The notes beneath the pieces are model-generated. The model was not told the origin of the DNA. It searched no databases and saw only the letters and a program-made list of their open reading frames with translations. Of a stretch of 64,000 nucleotides of DNA, positions 51,570-60,330 are shown one piece after another. Source of the DNA: AC-32 sp963821495 (lineage in GTDB: Bacteria; Actinomycetota; Thermoleophilia; Gaiellales; Gaiellaceae); assembly GCA_963821495.1 (NCBI GenBank), contig CAWGEA010000003.1:2356001-2420000 (forward strand), in the 5' to 3' direction. The position numbers were made by a program, and so were the translations under genes. Positions within the stretch are counted from its first letter, which is position 1. Each line of letters opens with the position of its first letter.

Positions 51570-52835
51570 CTAGTGGGACTTGCCGTGGCCGTTCGAGGGC
51601 GGCTCGGCGGAAGGCGGCGGCGGAGGAGCCTTCTTGCCGTGGTCTGTAGACCCGTCGTGCTTGCCGCCGCCGGCGTGCTGGCCGCGGTTGGTGTGGGTCT
51701 TCGCCGGCTTGGTCGGCCTGGCCGGCTTCACCGGCTTCACGTGGCTGCGGCCCCGCGAGGGTGCAAGCGGGCCGACCCCCTTGTGCACCGGCGCCGAGAC
51801 GACGACGGGCCTGCCGACGACCGTGGGCTTGCCGTGGCGCTTGGCCGCGTTGCCGCGAGCCTTGACCGCGGCCTTGCGGAAGGGCTTCTGGTCGTGCCTG
51901 GTCTCTTGCACGCGCGAGACGACCGGCGCGGCGGCCGCGTGCGTGGCCGTGGCCGCGGCCGCGCTCCTGCTCGCCTGCTTCTTCACAACCACTGGAGCCG
52001 CGCTCGAGCTGCCGGAGCGGACGATCCCGTGCTGGACGCCCTCGTAGCCGACGCCGGTCGCGAGCGCGGCGCCTGCCGCGATCGCCGCCGCCTTCACCGC
52101 GACGCCGCCCCCGACCGCCGCGCCGCCGCCGCCGAAGAGGCCGACGAGCGACTGGGGCAGCGGGATCGCACCGAGCGCCTTCAGCGCCCCGCGCTGGGCC
52201 CGCTGGCTGCGCGCGAAGCCGGCGCAGTCGTCGCACTCGCGGAGGTGGGCGCGGAGCGCGGCCTTGTCCTTGCGCGTGAGCCGGCCGTCGAGCTGCCTCG
52301 AGATCGCCAGCTCGGCCTCGTGGCAGGTGATCCCCTCCTCGAGCTGCTCGCGCAGGGCGCGGCGCGCGCGGAAGATCAGCGTCTCGACCGCGCTCACGGT
52401 GGTGCCGAGGATCTCTGCGATCTCCTGGTAGCTGCGGCCCTCGAGCTCGCGCATCACGAGCGCCGAGCGCTGGTTGAAGGCGAGGTGGCCGAGCGCGCGG
52501 CGGATGTCCTCGGCGGAGATCGCGTCCTCGTCGACCACCGCCTCGGCGAGCTCCTCCTCGTAGACGACCTCGTTCGGCCGGCGCTGCGACTGGCGAAAAC
52601 GCTGGCGGCAGACGTTGTGCGCGATCGCGATCAGCCAGTTCTGCGGTTGGCGCGGCCGCTCGCCGCGCTCCATCGCGCGGTAGGCGTTCATGAAGGTGGT
52701 CTGCGTGACGTCCTCGGCGTCGGCTTCGTTGCGGAGAACGACGAGCGCGTAGCGGTAGACGTCGCCCGCGTGCTTGCGATAAAGCCGCTCGAAAACGCGG
52801 TCGCTGTTCAGGCGCCGTGCGAGAACCGGGGTCAT
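51570..52835 (-). CDS. Membrane-anchored ECF sigma factor with fused zinc-finger anti-sigma-like module
   Basis: 421 residues. Sigma region 2 at ~15-85 (YALVVLRNEADAEDVTQTTF, landmark DAEDVTQTTF), region 4 at ~113-165 (AFNQRSALVMRELEGRSYQE). Residues 171-204 form an anti-sigma-type zinc finger with HxxxCxxC (H197, C201, C204) and C171. A hydrophobic Gly/Ala-rich segment at ~234-262 should cross the membrane. The last ~160 residues are Lys/Pro/His-rich and would be outside. A neighbouring paralogue (52886-53983) lacks the zinc finger. Probably a self-contained sigma/anti-sigma sensor (inference). Confidence 0.85.
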   Translation of the reverse strand: MTPVLARRLNSDRVFERLYRKHAGDVYRYALVVLRNEADAEDVTQTTFMNAYRAMERGERPRQPQNWLIAIAHNVCRQRFRQSQRRPNEVVYEEELAEAVVDEDAISAEDIRRALGHLAFNQRSALVMRELEGRSYQEIAEILGTTVSAVETLIFRARRALREQLEEGITCHEAELAISRQLDGRLTRKDKAALRAHLRECDDCAGFARSQRAQRGALKALGAIPLPQSLVGLFGGGGAAVGGGVAVKAAAIAAGAALATGVGYEGVQHGIVRSGSSSAAPVVVKKQASRSAAAATATHAAAAPVVSRVQETRHDQKPFRKAAVKARGNAAKRHGKPTVVGRPVVVSAPVHKGVGPLAPSRGRSHVKPVKPARPTKPAKTHTNRGQHAGGGKHDGSTDHGKKAPPPPPSAEPPSNGHGKSH

Positions 52836-52885
52836 CTGCCCTAAAAGATGCCGGATTTCGCGGCTTCTTGCACCCCGCTGAAGGG

Positions 52886-53983
52886 TTACTCGAGCGGAGG
52901 CGGCGGAAGCGGCGGCGGTGGCGGCAGCGTCGGAAGCGTGATCGGCGGCGGTGGCGGCAGCTGCGGAGGTGGCGGCAAGGCCGGCAGAGTGATCGCCGGA
53001 GGGGTGACTCTTGGCACGGTGACCGGCGGCTTTACGAGCGTCTGCGGTGTGGGCGCGGTGACGCCGGCCGAGGGCTGCGGCGCGGTGGCTCCGGCGCCTG
53101 CTGTCGGGCGGGCGGGGCGCGTGACACGCCTCGAGGTTGCGACGGCGCTCCGTGGCTTCTTCGTCTGGCCCGTCGCGTTGCCTGGCCGTGCGGCTGTGCG
53201 TTTCGTCGCGGGCGAGTGCTTCGCCTCGGCGGGTTGTACCTGCGAGGCCCGAGCCTGCGGAAGCTTCGGGGCCGTGACGGCCTCGACGCTCTTGTAGCCG
53301 ACCCCCGCGGTGACCGCACCGGCGACGACGACGGCCGCAGCCTTCAGGACGAGGTCGGCGCCGGCGAGCGTCCCGCCTGCGGCGACGACGCCTCCTCCCC
53401 CGCCGAGAAACGAGCGCAGCGAGCCCGGCAGCGGCACGGTCGTGAGCGCGCCGAGCGCCCTCCGGCTGACCTGCAGTCGCCGCCGCGCCCGGAAGAGCAG
53501 CGCCTCGACCGCGCTGACGGAGACGCCGAGCACGTCGGAGATCTCCCGGTAGCTGCGGCCCTCGAGCTCACGCATCACGAGCGCCGCGCGCTGGTTGAAG
53601 GAGAGCTGCGCGAGCGCGGCAAGGACCTCGCCGAGATCCGCGCGCTCGTCGTCCGGCGCCGCGGGCTCCGGCGCCTCGTCCAGGGCCACCTCGCGCGGGC
53701 GGGCACCGGCCTGCCGCCAGCGCATGCGGCAGACGTTGTGCGCGATCGTGATCAGCCAGTTGTGCGGCTTGCGCGGTCGCTCTCCCCGTTGGAAGGCGCG
53801 GTAGGCGTTGAGGAACGTCGTCTGGGTGACGTCCTCCGCGTCGGCCGGGTTCGCGAGGACGGCCAGCGCGTACTGGTAGACCTCGCGCGCGTGACGGCGG
53901 TAGAGCTGCTCGAACGAGCGCTCGTCGGACTCGATCCCGAGCGCCCGTCGGCGCAGGCGGTTAGGCGCGCGAGATGCCTCCAC
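52886..53983 (-). CDS. Membrane-anchored ECF sigma factor with proline-rich tail
   Basis: 365 residues, paralogue of the 51570-52835 product: region 2 (YALAVLANPADAEDVTQTTF, landmark DAEDVTQTTF), region 4 (SFNQRAALVMRELEGRSYREI, landmark MRELEGRSYREI). It goes straight from RARRRLQ to the hydrophobic segment (RALGALTTVPLPGSLRSFLGG), so the zinc finger of the paralogue is absent. The tail ends in a long proline-rich stretch (PPPPQLPPPPPITLP). GTG start at 53983, uncertain. Confidence 0.82.
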   Translation of the reverse strand: MEASRAPNRLRRRALGIESDERSFEQLYRRHAREVYQYALAVLANPADAEDVTQTTFLNAYRAFQRGERPRKPHNWLITIAHNVCRMRWRQAGARPREVALDEAPEPAAPDDERADLGEVLAALAQLSFNQRAALVMRELEGRSYREISDVLGVSVSAVEALLFRARRRLQVSRRALGALTTVPLPGSLRSFLGGGGGVVAAGGTLAGADLVLKAAAVVVAGAVTAGVGYKSVEAVTAPKLPQARASQVQPAEAKHSPATKRTAARPGNATGQTKKPRSAVATSRRVTRPARPTAGAGATAPQPSAGVTAPTPQTLVKPPVTVPRVTPPAITLPALPPPPQLPPPPPITLPTLPPPPPLPPPPLE

Positions 53984-54021
53984 GTTGTCTGCAACGGCAG
54001 CGGCGCCGTTGCGGATACGGC

Positions 54022-55425
54022 CTACGCGCTCGCCGCGGCGCGCTTGCGGTTGGGCAGGTGGATCGCGCGGCCGAGCGCCACGAGACCGGCTTCCTTGATC
54101 GCCTCGGAGAGCGTGGGGTGCGCCGCCATCCCGTCTGCGACCGTCTCGACCGTCGCCTCGGCGTCGAGCGCGACCGTTCCCGCCTCGATCAGGTCGGTCA
54201 CGTGCGGGCCGACCATGACCAGGCCGAGCAGCTCGCCGTAGCGCGTCTCGTGGATCGACTTGACCCAGCCGACGGTCTCGTTCTGCATCACCGCGCGCGC
54301 GTTGGCGACCCACGGGAACACGCCGACCGCGACCTCGTCCCCGTGCTGCTCGCGCGCCTCGGCCTCGGTGAGGCCGACGCTCGCGATCTCGGGGTCGGTG
54401 TAGATCGGGCGCGGGACGCCGCGGTTGTCGACGACCGCCTCGTGCCCCATCGCGTTCTCGGCCGCGACCTCGCCCTCGCGGAACGCGGTGTGCGCGAGCT
54501 GCCAGTAGCCTGCGCAGTCCCCGACCGCGTAGATGTGCGGCACCGTCGTGCGGCGGTGCTCGTCGGCGGCAATGCCCTTGCGCCGGTCGTACTCGACGCC
54601 GATCTGCTCGAGCCCGAGGTTCTCGACGGTCGGGCCGCGACCCGTCGAGACGAGCATCAGGTCGGCCTCGGTGCTCTCGCCGCCGTGGTGGACGCGCAGG
54701 CCGGAGCCGGTGTCCTCGACGCGGTCGCAGGTGGTCTCGAGGTGGAGCGTGATCCCACGGCGCCCGAACTGCTTGGCGAGCTCCTTGGCGGCGTCGGCGT
54801 CCTCCTGCGGGATCAGGCTGGGGAGCATCTCGACGATCGTCACCTCGGAGCCGAAGCGACGGAAGATCGAGGCGAACTCGCAGCCGATGATGCCGCCGCC
54901 GAGCACGACCAGCCGGCGCGGCACCTCGGTCTGGGCGAGGAGGCCGGTCGAGTCGACGCAGCGCGGCGAGTCGAGGCCGTCGATGGGCGGGCGCAGCGGG
55001 AACGAGCCGGTCGCGACGATCGCCTGCTTGAAGCTGACCGGCTCGCCGCCTTCGACCTGGATCGTGTTCGCGTCGGAGAAGCGGCCGGTGCCCTTGACCC
55101 ACGCGACCCCGTTGGCCTTGAAGAGGCTCGCGACGCCCTGCGTCATCTGCTTCACGACGCCGTCCTTCCACTGGTTCGCGGTCGCGAAGTCGAGCGTCGG
55201 CTCACCGACCTGGACGCCGAGCTTCGCGAAGGTCTCCTCCGCCTCCTTGATCGCGAACGCGGTCTGCACCCAGGCCTTCGTCGGGATGCAGCCGACGCGT
55301 AGGCAGGTGCCGCCGAGCTCGGGCTCCTTGTCGATGCAGACCGTCTTGGCGCCCAGCTGTGCGGCGCGGATCGCCGCCGTGTAGCCGCCGGGGCCGCCTC
55401 CCAGGACGGCAACGTCACATTCCAT
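54022..55425 (-). CDS. lpd: Dihydrolipoyl dehydrogenase (E3)
   Basis: Flavoenzyme reoxidising the lipoyl arm of 2-oxoacid dehydrogenase complexes. 467 residues: FAD motif VLGGGPGGYTAAIRAAQLG, redox disulfide GGTCLRVGCIPTKA, NAD motif VLGGGIIGCEFASI, and the C-terminal HAHPTLSE-type HPTLSEAIKEA. Own promoter: TAGGAT at 55460-55465 (minus) and an AGAGGAA site. It lies ~1 kb downstream of the E2 gene, so it probably serves that complex. Confidence 0.95.
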   Translation of the reverse strand: MECDVAVLGGGPGGYTAAIRAAQLGAKTVCIDKEPELGGTCLRVGCIPTKAWVQTAFAIKEAEETFAKLGVQVGEPTLDFATANQWKDGVVKQMTQGVASLFKANGVAWVKGTGRFSDANTIQVEGGEPVSFKQAIVATGSFPLRPPIDGLDSPRCVDSTGLLAQTEVPRRLVVLGGGIIGCEFASIFRRFGSEVTIVEMLPSLIPQEDADAAKELAKQFGRRGITLHLETTCDRVEDTGSGLRVHHGGESTEADLMLVSTGRGPTVENLGLEQIGVEYDRRKGIAADEHRRTTVPHIYAVGDCAGYWQLAHTAFREGEVAAENAMGHEAVVDNRGVPRPIYTDPEIASVGLTEAEAREQHGDEVAVGVFPWVANARAVMQNETVGWVKSIHETRYGELLGLVMVGPHVTDLIEAGTVALDAEATVETVADGMAAHPTLSEAIKEAGLVALGRAIHLPNRKRAAASA

Positions 55426-55652
55426 CGTCGGTTCCTCTCGTCGCTTCGGGTCGGGCGCGATCCTAGCGAGGGTGGGTCGCGCCGGGCGGCGCTCGTCCCC
55501 TGTGGATGCACGGTCACCGTTCAGGCACGAAGTCGTCACACATCCGTGACGATTTCGGGGATACGCTCACAACCGGGGGCAAGCGGCCGAAGGCCACCCG
55601 GGGGAACTGGTTTCTCGGGCGCGCGTGAACCTTTATCCGCTCGTCGCGTGGC
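55426..55652. promoter_or_regulatory. Promoter region of lpd plus an unexplained plus-strand element
   Basis: 227 bp. Minus strand: TAGGAT (55460-55465) for lpd. Plus strand: a dyad TCGTCAC / GTGACGA (55533-55539, 55546-55552), a -10-like TACGCT (55562-55567), then 55571-55630 with GGGGGAAC and GTGAACC spaced as in part of the ydaO-type c-di-AMP riboswitch. No plus-strand gene follows, so this may be a relic or chance. Confidence 0.3.
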
Positions 55653-56117
55653 TCAGCGCAGGTTGCAGCGCATCGTCAGGCCGCCGTCGTCTTCGTCGGC
55701 CGACGCGAAGCCGTGCCGCTCGTAGAGGCCGATCGCGGGGCTTCCCTTCTCCACGCTCAGGCTGATCGCCGCGTGGCCGTCGGCCCGGGCCTGCGCGAGC
55801 AGAGCCTCCAGCAGCTCGGAGCCGAGGCCGCTGCCGCGCTTGCTCGGGACGACCGCGATCGACAGCTCCGGCGTCTCCTCGTCGACGAACCCGTAGCCGG
55901 CGTTCTCTGGCCCGAACAGCCGGTACCACGCGGCGCCGACCCGCTGGAAGTCCTGGATCCCGATCAGCGCCGTGTCCCCGGGCCGCCCCCAGCGCTCGAC
56001 GTACCGCTGCACGGGCGGCTCGCCCGTCGAAGAGACACGGTCGACGCGCCAGTAGTAGGCGTGACGCAGCATGTCGCGCATGAAGGGGACGTCCTGCGGC
56101 CCGCCCGGCCGGATCAC
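55653..56117 (-). CDS. GNAT-family N-acetyltransferase
   Basis: 154 residues: start IRPGGPQDVPFMRDML, acetyl-CoA loop VVPSKRGSGLGSELLEALL (Q/RxxGxG/A), and the late SLSVEKGSPAIGLYERHGF. Substrate unknown. GTG at 56117 overlaps the stop of the VOC gene (GTGA), so it is the last gene of the E1-E2 operon. Confidence 0.88.
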   Translation of the reverse strand: MIRPGGPQDVPFMRDMLRHAYYWRVDRVSSTGEPPVQRYVERWGRPGDTALIGIQDFQRVGAAWYRLFGPENAGYGFVDEETPELSIAVVPSKRGSGLGSELLEALLAQARADGHAAISLSVEKGSPAIGLYERHGFASADEDDGGLTMRCNLR

Positions 56118-56452
56118 GACAGGTCCTCGGCGAGCTGGAGGCGGTTGCCGTCGGGGTCGAACACGTCGAGCAGCCGCATCGCCCCGTGCAGCTCGAGCAC
56201 CGTGCCGACCTCCGCGCCTGCGGCCGCGAGCCGCTCGCGTTCGCCCTTCACGTCCTCGACGTCGATCGTCGCCACCTGGCCCTCGCCGTCCGCGCCGGCG
56301 TCCTCGGCCTCACCGATCGCGATCTCCGTCGCGCCTCGGTCGAGCGAGGCCCAGCGCTCCTGCTCGTCGACGAACGTCTCCGCGAAGCCGAGCACGTCCC
56401 GGTAGAACGTCCGCGCCGCATCGAGATCGGTGACCCGGTACCAGATGCGCAT
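56114..56452 (-). CDS. VOC-superfamily (glyoxalase-like) protein
   Basis: 112 residues: IWYRVTDLDAARTFYRDVLGF, an EVGTVLELHGAMRLLDVFDP (landmark RLLDVFDPDGN) ending in LQLAEDL. The fold is clear, the reaction is not. Lies 9 bp after the E2 gene in the same direction. Confidence 0.82.
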   Translation of the reverse strand: MRIWYRVTDLDAARTFYRDVLGFAETFVDEQERWASLDRGATEIAIGEAEDAGADGEGQVATIDVEDVKGERERLAAAGAEVGTVLELHGAMRLLDVFDPDGNRLQLAEDLS

Positions 56453-56461
56453 CGGCAGACG

Positions 56462-57706
56462 CTAGAGCATCAGGCCGGGCTCCTCCAGCAGCTCCTTGAC
56501 CGTCTGGAGGAATCCGGCGGCGGGCGCGCCGTCGACTGCGCGGTGGTCGAAGGTCGCCGACAGCGTCAGCATCGGTCGCACCACGACCTCGCCGCCGAGC
56601 GCGACCGGCTTCTCCTCGGTTGCGCCAACCGCGACGATCGCCGCCTGCGGCGGGTTCAGCACCGCGGTGAACTGCTCGACCCGGAACATGCCGAGGTTCG
56701 AGATCGTGAAGGTCCCGTCCTCGAGGTCTGCGCGCTGAAGCTTGCCGTCGCGCGCGCGGGCGACGAGATCGGCCCGCGCGGCGGCGATCTCCGCCAGGCG
56801 CAGCCGCTCCGCCCCGCGGATGACCGGAACGACCAGCCCCTGCGCCGTCGCGACCGCGATCCCGACGTTCGCCGTCGGGAAGAGCAGGATCGCGTCGTCC
56901 GTCCACTGCGCGTTCACCTCGCGGTGGCGCATCAGCGCGGCAGCGCACACCTTCGCCAGGACGTCGGTGACCGTCGTCTTCGGGCCCTCCTCGTCCTCGC
57001 GCAGGCGCGCGACGAGCGCGTTCGCGCGGCTCATGTCGACCGACGCCTGCAGTTGGAAGACCGGGATCTGCCACGCCTCGGTCAGGCGGCGCGCGATCGT
57101 CCTGCGGATGCTCGTCAGCTCGCGGCTCTCGACCTCTCCTGCCGGCGCCGCGCCGGCGGTAGGCGCGACGGCGCGGACATCGGCCCGCTCGACGTCCTCG
57201 GCGACGATCCGCCCCTCTGGTCCCGTCCCGGCGAGCGACGCGAGGTCGATTCCGCGCTCACGCGCGATCCGGCGCGCCAGCGGCGAGGCCTTGACCCGGC
57301 CCCCGTCGCGCTCCGCGGAGACCTGCTCGCCTACCTGGGAGTTCTCCGCCGAGGCCTCTCGGCCGCGCTCGCGCTCGGGCTCGCGGGCCGGCGCCTGCGA
57401 CGGTGCCTCGACGGTTCGGACGTCGCTCTCCGCGGATCCCGGCGGCGGCTCCTCCTCCGGCACGTCCTCGCCTTCCTCGCCGATGACCGCGATCGTCCCG
57501 CCGACAGGGACCTCGCCCTCCTGCACCGCGATCCGCAGCAGCACGCCCGAGGCGTCGGCCTCGACCTCCTGCGTCACCTTGTCGGTGTCGAGCTCGTAGA
57601 GCGGCTCGCCCTTCTCGACCTGCTCGCCCTCGGCCTTGAGCCACTTGACGATCGTGCCCGACTCCATGCCCTGGCCCAGGCGCGGGAGCTTGATCTCGCT
57701 AGCCAC
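56462..57706 (-). CDS. 2-oxoacid dehydrogenase E2 component (dihydrolipoyl acyltransferase)
   Basis: 414 residues: lipoyl domain with the target lysine in LDTDKVTQEV (K43), an acidic Pro/Glu-rich linker, an E3-binding domain (ASPLARRIARERGIDLASL, landmark GTGPEGRIVAEDV), and the acyltransferase core ending DHRAVDGAPAA with the catalytic His. Acetyl or branched acyl specificity cannot be read by eye. It overlaps the E1 beta gene by 8 bp. Confidence 0.94.
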   Translation of the reverse strand: MASEIKLPRLGQGMESGTIVKWLKAEGEQVEKGEPLYELDTDKVTQEVEADASGVLLRIAVQEGEVPVGGTIAVIGEEGEDVPEEEPPPGSAESDVRTVEAPSQAPAREPERERGREASAENSQVGEQVSAERDGGRVKASPLARRIARERGIDLASLAGTGPEGRIVAEDVERADVRAVAPTAGAAPAGEVESRELTSIRRTIARRLTEAWQIPVFQLQASVDMSRANALVARLREDEEGPKTTVTDVLAKVCAAALMRHREVNAQWTDDAILLFPTANVGIAVATAQGLVVPVIRGAERLRLAEIAAARADLVARARDGKLQRADLEDGTFTISNLGMFRVEQFTAVLNPPQAAIVAVGATEEKPVALGGEVVVRPMLTLSATFDHRAVDGAPAAGFLQTVKELLEEPGLML

Positions 57707-58679
57707 GCGCGACCGTCCGCTTGACCGCCTCGAGCACGTCGGCGGCGTGCGGCACGACGTATTCCTCCATCACCGGCGCGAACGGCAGTGGCGCGAACTT
57801 CGCGCCAACCCGCTGGATCGGCGCGTCGAGCCAGTCGAACGCCTGCTCCTGCACGACGGCCGCGATCTCCGCGCCGAAGCCCATCCGCGTCACCGCCTCG
57901 TGCGCGACCACGCAGCGGTTCGTCTTCTTCACCGATGCGATCAGCCCGTCGAGGTCGAGCGGCTGCAGCGTCCGCGGATCCCACACCTCGACTGAGACGC
58001 CCTCCGGCTCCGCCTGCTCCGCGGCCTTCAGCGCCTCGTGCACGAGGCGGCCCGTCGCGACGACCGTCACGTCGGCCCCCTCACGGTGCACGCGCCCCTT
58101 GCCGAGCGCGATCGGCTCGAGCTCGTCGGGCACAGCTTCCTTGATCCCGTAGAGCGTGCGGTGCTCGAAGAAGAGCACCGGGTTGTCGTCGTAGATCGCC
58201 GACCAGAGCAGGCCGCGCACGTCGGCCGGGGTCGAGGCGAAGACCACCTTCAGCCCGGGGACGTGCACGAACCAGGCCTCGAGCTGCTGCGCGTGCTGGG
58301 CGCCCGGCGACCAGCCCGCGCCGCCCTGCGTGCGGATCGTCAGCGGCACCTTCAGCTGCCCGCCGGACATGTAGCGGTGCTTGGCCGCCTGGTTGACGAT
58401 CTGCTCCATCGAGACCGTCAGAAAGTCCTCGTACATGACCTCCACGACCGGGCGCATGCCCTGCATCGCCGCGCCGATCCCGGCGCCGACGATCGCGATC
58501 TCCGAGATCGGCGTGTTTCGGACTCGGTCGGAGCCGAACTCGTCGAGCATCCCCATCGTGACGCCCATCGAGCCGCCCATCTCGGCGATGTCCTCGCCCA
58601 TGATGAAGATGTCGTCGTCGGCCCGCATCGCCTGCGCGAGCGCGTCGCGGACGGCCTCGCGGTAGCTCAGCTCAGGCAT
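57699..58679 (-). CDS. 2-oxoacid dehydrogenase E1 component, beta subunit
   Basis: 326 residues: ELSYREAVRDALAQAM, FIMGEDIAEMGGSMGVTMG, RVRNTPISEIAIVGAGIGAA (landmark TPISEIAIVGAG), YEDFLTVSMEQIVNQAAK, and the C-terminal VVATGRLVHEAL and EVWDPRTLQPLD. ATG at 58679, 11 bp after the alpha-subunit gene. Resembles acetoin/pyruvate dehydrogenase beta subunits. Confidence 0.94.
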   Translation of the reverse strand: MPELSYREAVRDALAQAMRADDDIFIMGEDIAEMGGSMGVTMGMLDEFGSDRVRNTPISEIAIVGAGIGAAMQGMRPVVEVMYEDFLTVSMEQIVNQAAKHRYMSGGQLKVPLTIRTQGGAGWSPGAQHAQQLEAWFVHVPGLKVVFASTPADVRGLLWSAIYDDNPVLFFEHRTLYGIKEAVPDELEPIALGKGRVHREGADVTVVATGRLVHEALKAAEQAEPEGVSVEVWDPRTLQPLDLDGLIASVKKTNRCVVAHEAVTRMGFGAEIAAVVQEQAFDWLDAPIQRVGAKFAPLPFAPVMEEYVVPHAADVLEAVKRTVARG

Positions 58680-58690
58680 CCTGGCGCTCG

Positions 58691-59662
58691 TCAGGCATAG
58701 ATGTTCTTGAGGGCGTCCTCTGGCCTGGGATCCGTGCCGGCCTTGGCGAACTCGACCGCGGCCTCGACGAGCTCCTGCACCTCGCGGTCGTCGGCCTCGA
58801 ACTCCTCGTCGGAGACGCCCAGCTTCTCGCGCAGGAGCGTGATCGGGTCGCGCGTCTCCTGCAGCTCCTTGAGCTCCTCCTTGTCGCGGTAGACCTGCGG
58901 GTCGCCGATGTAGTGGCCGACGAGGCGCTCGGTCTCGACGTGGAGGAAGACGGGGCCCTTGCCGTCGCGCGCGTGCTTGAGCGCGCGCGAGGCGACGCGG
59001 TGCACCTCCTGCACGTCCTGGCCGTCGACCTTCATCACCTTCATCCCGAACGCGTCCGCGCGCTTGCTGAGGTCGCGGATCGGCGAGTGCTGCGACTCCG
59101 GGGTGGACTCGGCCCAGTGGTTGTCCTCGAGCACGAAGACCGCCGGCACCTGCCACAGCTGGGCGAGGTTGAGCGACTCGTGAAAGGTGCCGATGTTCGT
59201 CGCCCCGTCGCCGAAGAACGCGACCGCGACCCGCGGCTCGCCGCGCAGCTTGAACGCGAGCGCGGCGCCGGCGATCGCCGGCAGCCCGCCGCCGACGACG
59301 GCGTTCGCGCCGAGGTTCCCGCGCTCGACGTCGTAGAGGTGCATCGAGCCGCCGTAGCCGTGCGAGCAGCCCTCGAGCTTCCCGTACAGCTCCGCCATCA
59401 CCGCGTTCGGATGCGTCCCGCGCGCGAGCGTATGCCCGTGCGCGCGGTGCGTGGAGGCGAAGACGTCGCCGTCCTCCATCGCCTGGCAGACGCCGACCGC
59501 GACCGCCTCCTGGCCGATCGCGACGTGCAGGAAGCCGGGCAGCTCGCCCGCGCGGAAGCGCTCCTCCACTTTCTCCTCGAAGCGCCTGATCAGGAGCATC
59601 TCGCGCAGGAAGTCGCGCAGCCGCTCCTCGGACAGACCCCGTTTCGCCTCGACCTTGGCCAC
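58691..59662 (-). CDS. 2-oxoacid dehydrogenase E1 component, alpha subunit
   Basis: 323 residues. Thiamin-diphosphate motif FFGDGATNIGTFHESLNLAQ, substrate-loop residues STHRAHGHTLARG, and GGSMHLYD. Closest in feel to the acetoin dehydrogenase / pyruvate dehydrogenase alpha group. The GTG at 59662 was chosen because TAAACT lies 7 nt upstream. It heads the operon E1a-E1b-E2-VOC-GNAT. Confidence 0.94.
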   Translation of the reverse strand: MAKVEAKRGLSEERLRDFLREMLLIRRFEEKVEERFRAGELPGFLHVAIGQEAVAVGVCQAMEDGDVFASTHRAHGHTLARGTHPNAVMAELYGKLEGCSHGYGGSMHLYDVERGNLGANAVVGGGLPAIAGAALAFKLRGEPRVAVAFFGDGATNIGTFHESLNLAQLWQVPAVFVLEDNHWAESTPESQHSPIRDLSKRADAFGMKVMKVDGQDVQEVHRVASRALKHARDGKGPVFLHVETERLVGHYIGDPQVYRDKEELKELQETRDPITLLREKLGVSDEEFEADDREVQELVEAAVEFAKAGTDPRPEDALKNIYA

Positions 59663-59686
59663 GAGCCTGAGTTTATGCTCCGGCTC
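59663..59686. promoter_or_regulatory. Bidirectional leaderless promoter, E1 alpha / 59687 gene
   Basis: The start codons are 24 bp apart. Minus -10 TAAACT (59675 down to 59670) and plus -10 TATGCT (59674-59679) overlap by two bases, and each is followed by 7 nt and a GTG. Confidence 0.6.
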
Positions 59687-60328
59687 GTGGCACTCGTCGA
59701 CCAGTGGCGGGCGATCGAAGACGGCCTGCCGGAGGGGTGGGACGAGGGCCGGCTGCGGCTGATCGTCACCGACCGCGGGCGTGCCGAGCGCGCCGCGGCG
59801 CTGCTCGCACCCGCGAACGCCGGACGCCATGGAAGCTTCGTCACCTTCGACGTGCACCGGCGCGGCGGCGGCGTGTCGCCGAACCTCTTACAGCGGTTGC
59901 TGGCACGCCTCGACGCCGAGCGGATCGCGGGCATGCTCGACCTCGTGCGCGTCGACGAGGCGGCGACTGCCGACGCCCAGACGGAGGCGACGCTGGCCGC
60001 GCAGTGGGAGCAGCTCTCCGCGACGCTGCCCGCCGACTGGAGCGACCTCTACGTCGAGCTGGAGCTTCGCTCGACCGACCACCTCGAGCGCGGAGCGCTA
60101 CTCATCGCACCGGTGAATCCCGCCCGCACGCCGGGCCGGACCGCCTACCGCTTCCGCGTCGCGCGCCTCTTCGGCTACGGCGCGTCGGCCGAGATGGCGC
60201 GGCGCTGCTTCGAGCGGCTCGACGAGGAGGGCATCCGCGGCACGTTGCGCATCCTGCGCGCACTCTCGGACACGAAGCCGGTCTACACCCAGGGCCCGGT
60301 CTGGTACGTCGGCGGCCGGGCCGTCTGA
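59687..60328 (+). CDS. Conserved-looking hypothetical protein
   Basis: 213 residues, soluble, no signal peptide. Landmarks are VDQWRAIEDGLPEGWDEGRL near the start, HRRGGGVSPNLLQRLLARLD, LPADWSDLYVELELRSTDHL, and AYRFRVARLFGYGASAEMA. Two segments of similar layout (DGLPEGWDEGRLRL and ATLPADWSDLYVEL) hint at an internal repeat. No family recognised. An in-frame ATG at 59675 lies inside the -10 box, so the GTG was preferred. Confidence 0.7.
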   Translation: MALVDQWRAIEDGLPEGWDEGRLRLIVTDRGRAERAAALLAPANAGRHGSFVTFDVHRRGGGVSPNLLQRLLARLDAERIAGMLDLVRVDEAATADAQTEATLAAQWEQLSATLPADWSDLYVELELRSTDHLERGALLIAPVNPARTPGRTAYRFRVARLFGYGASAEMARRCFERLDEEGIRGTLRILRALSDTKPVYTQGPVWYVGGRAV

Positions 60329-60330
60329 GC

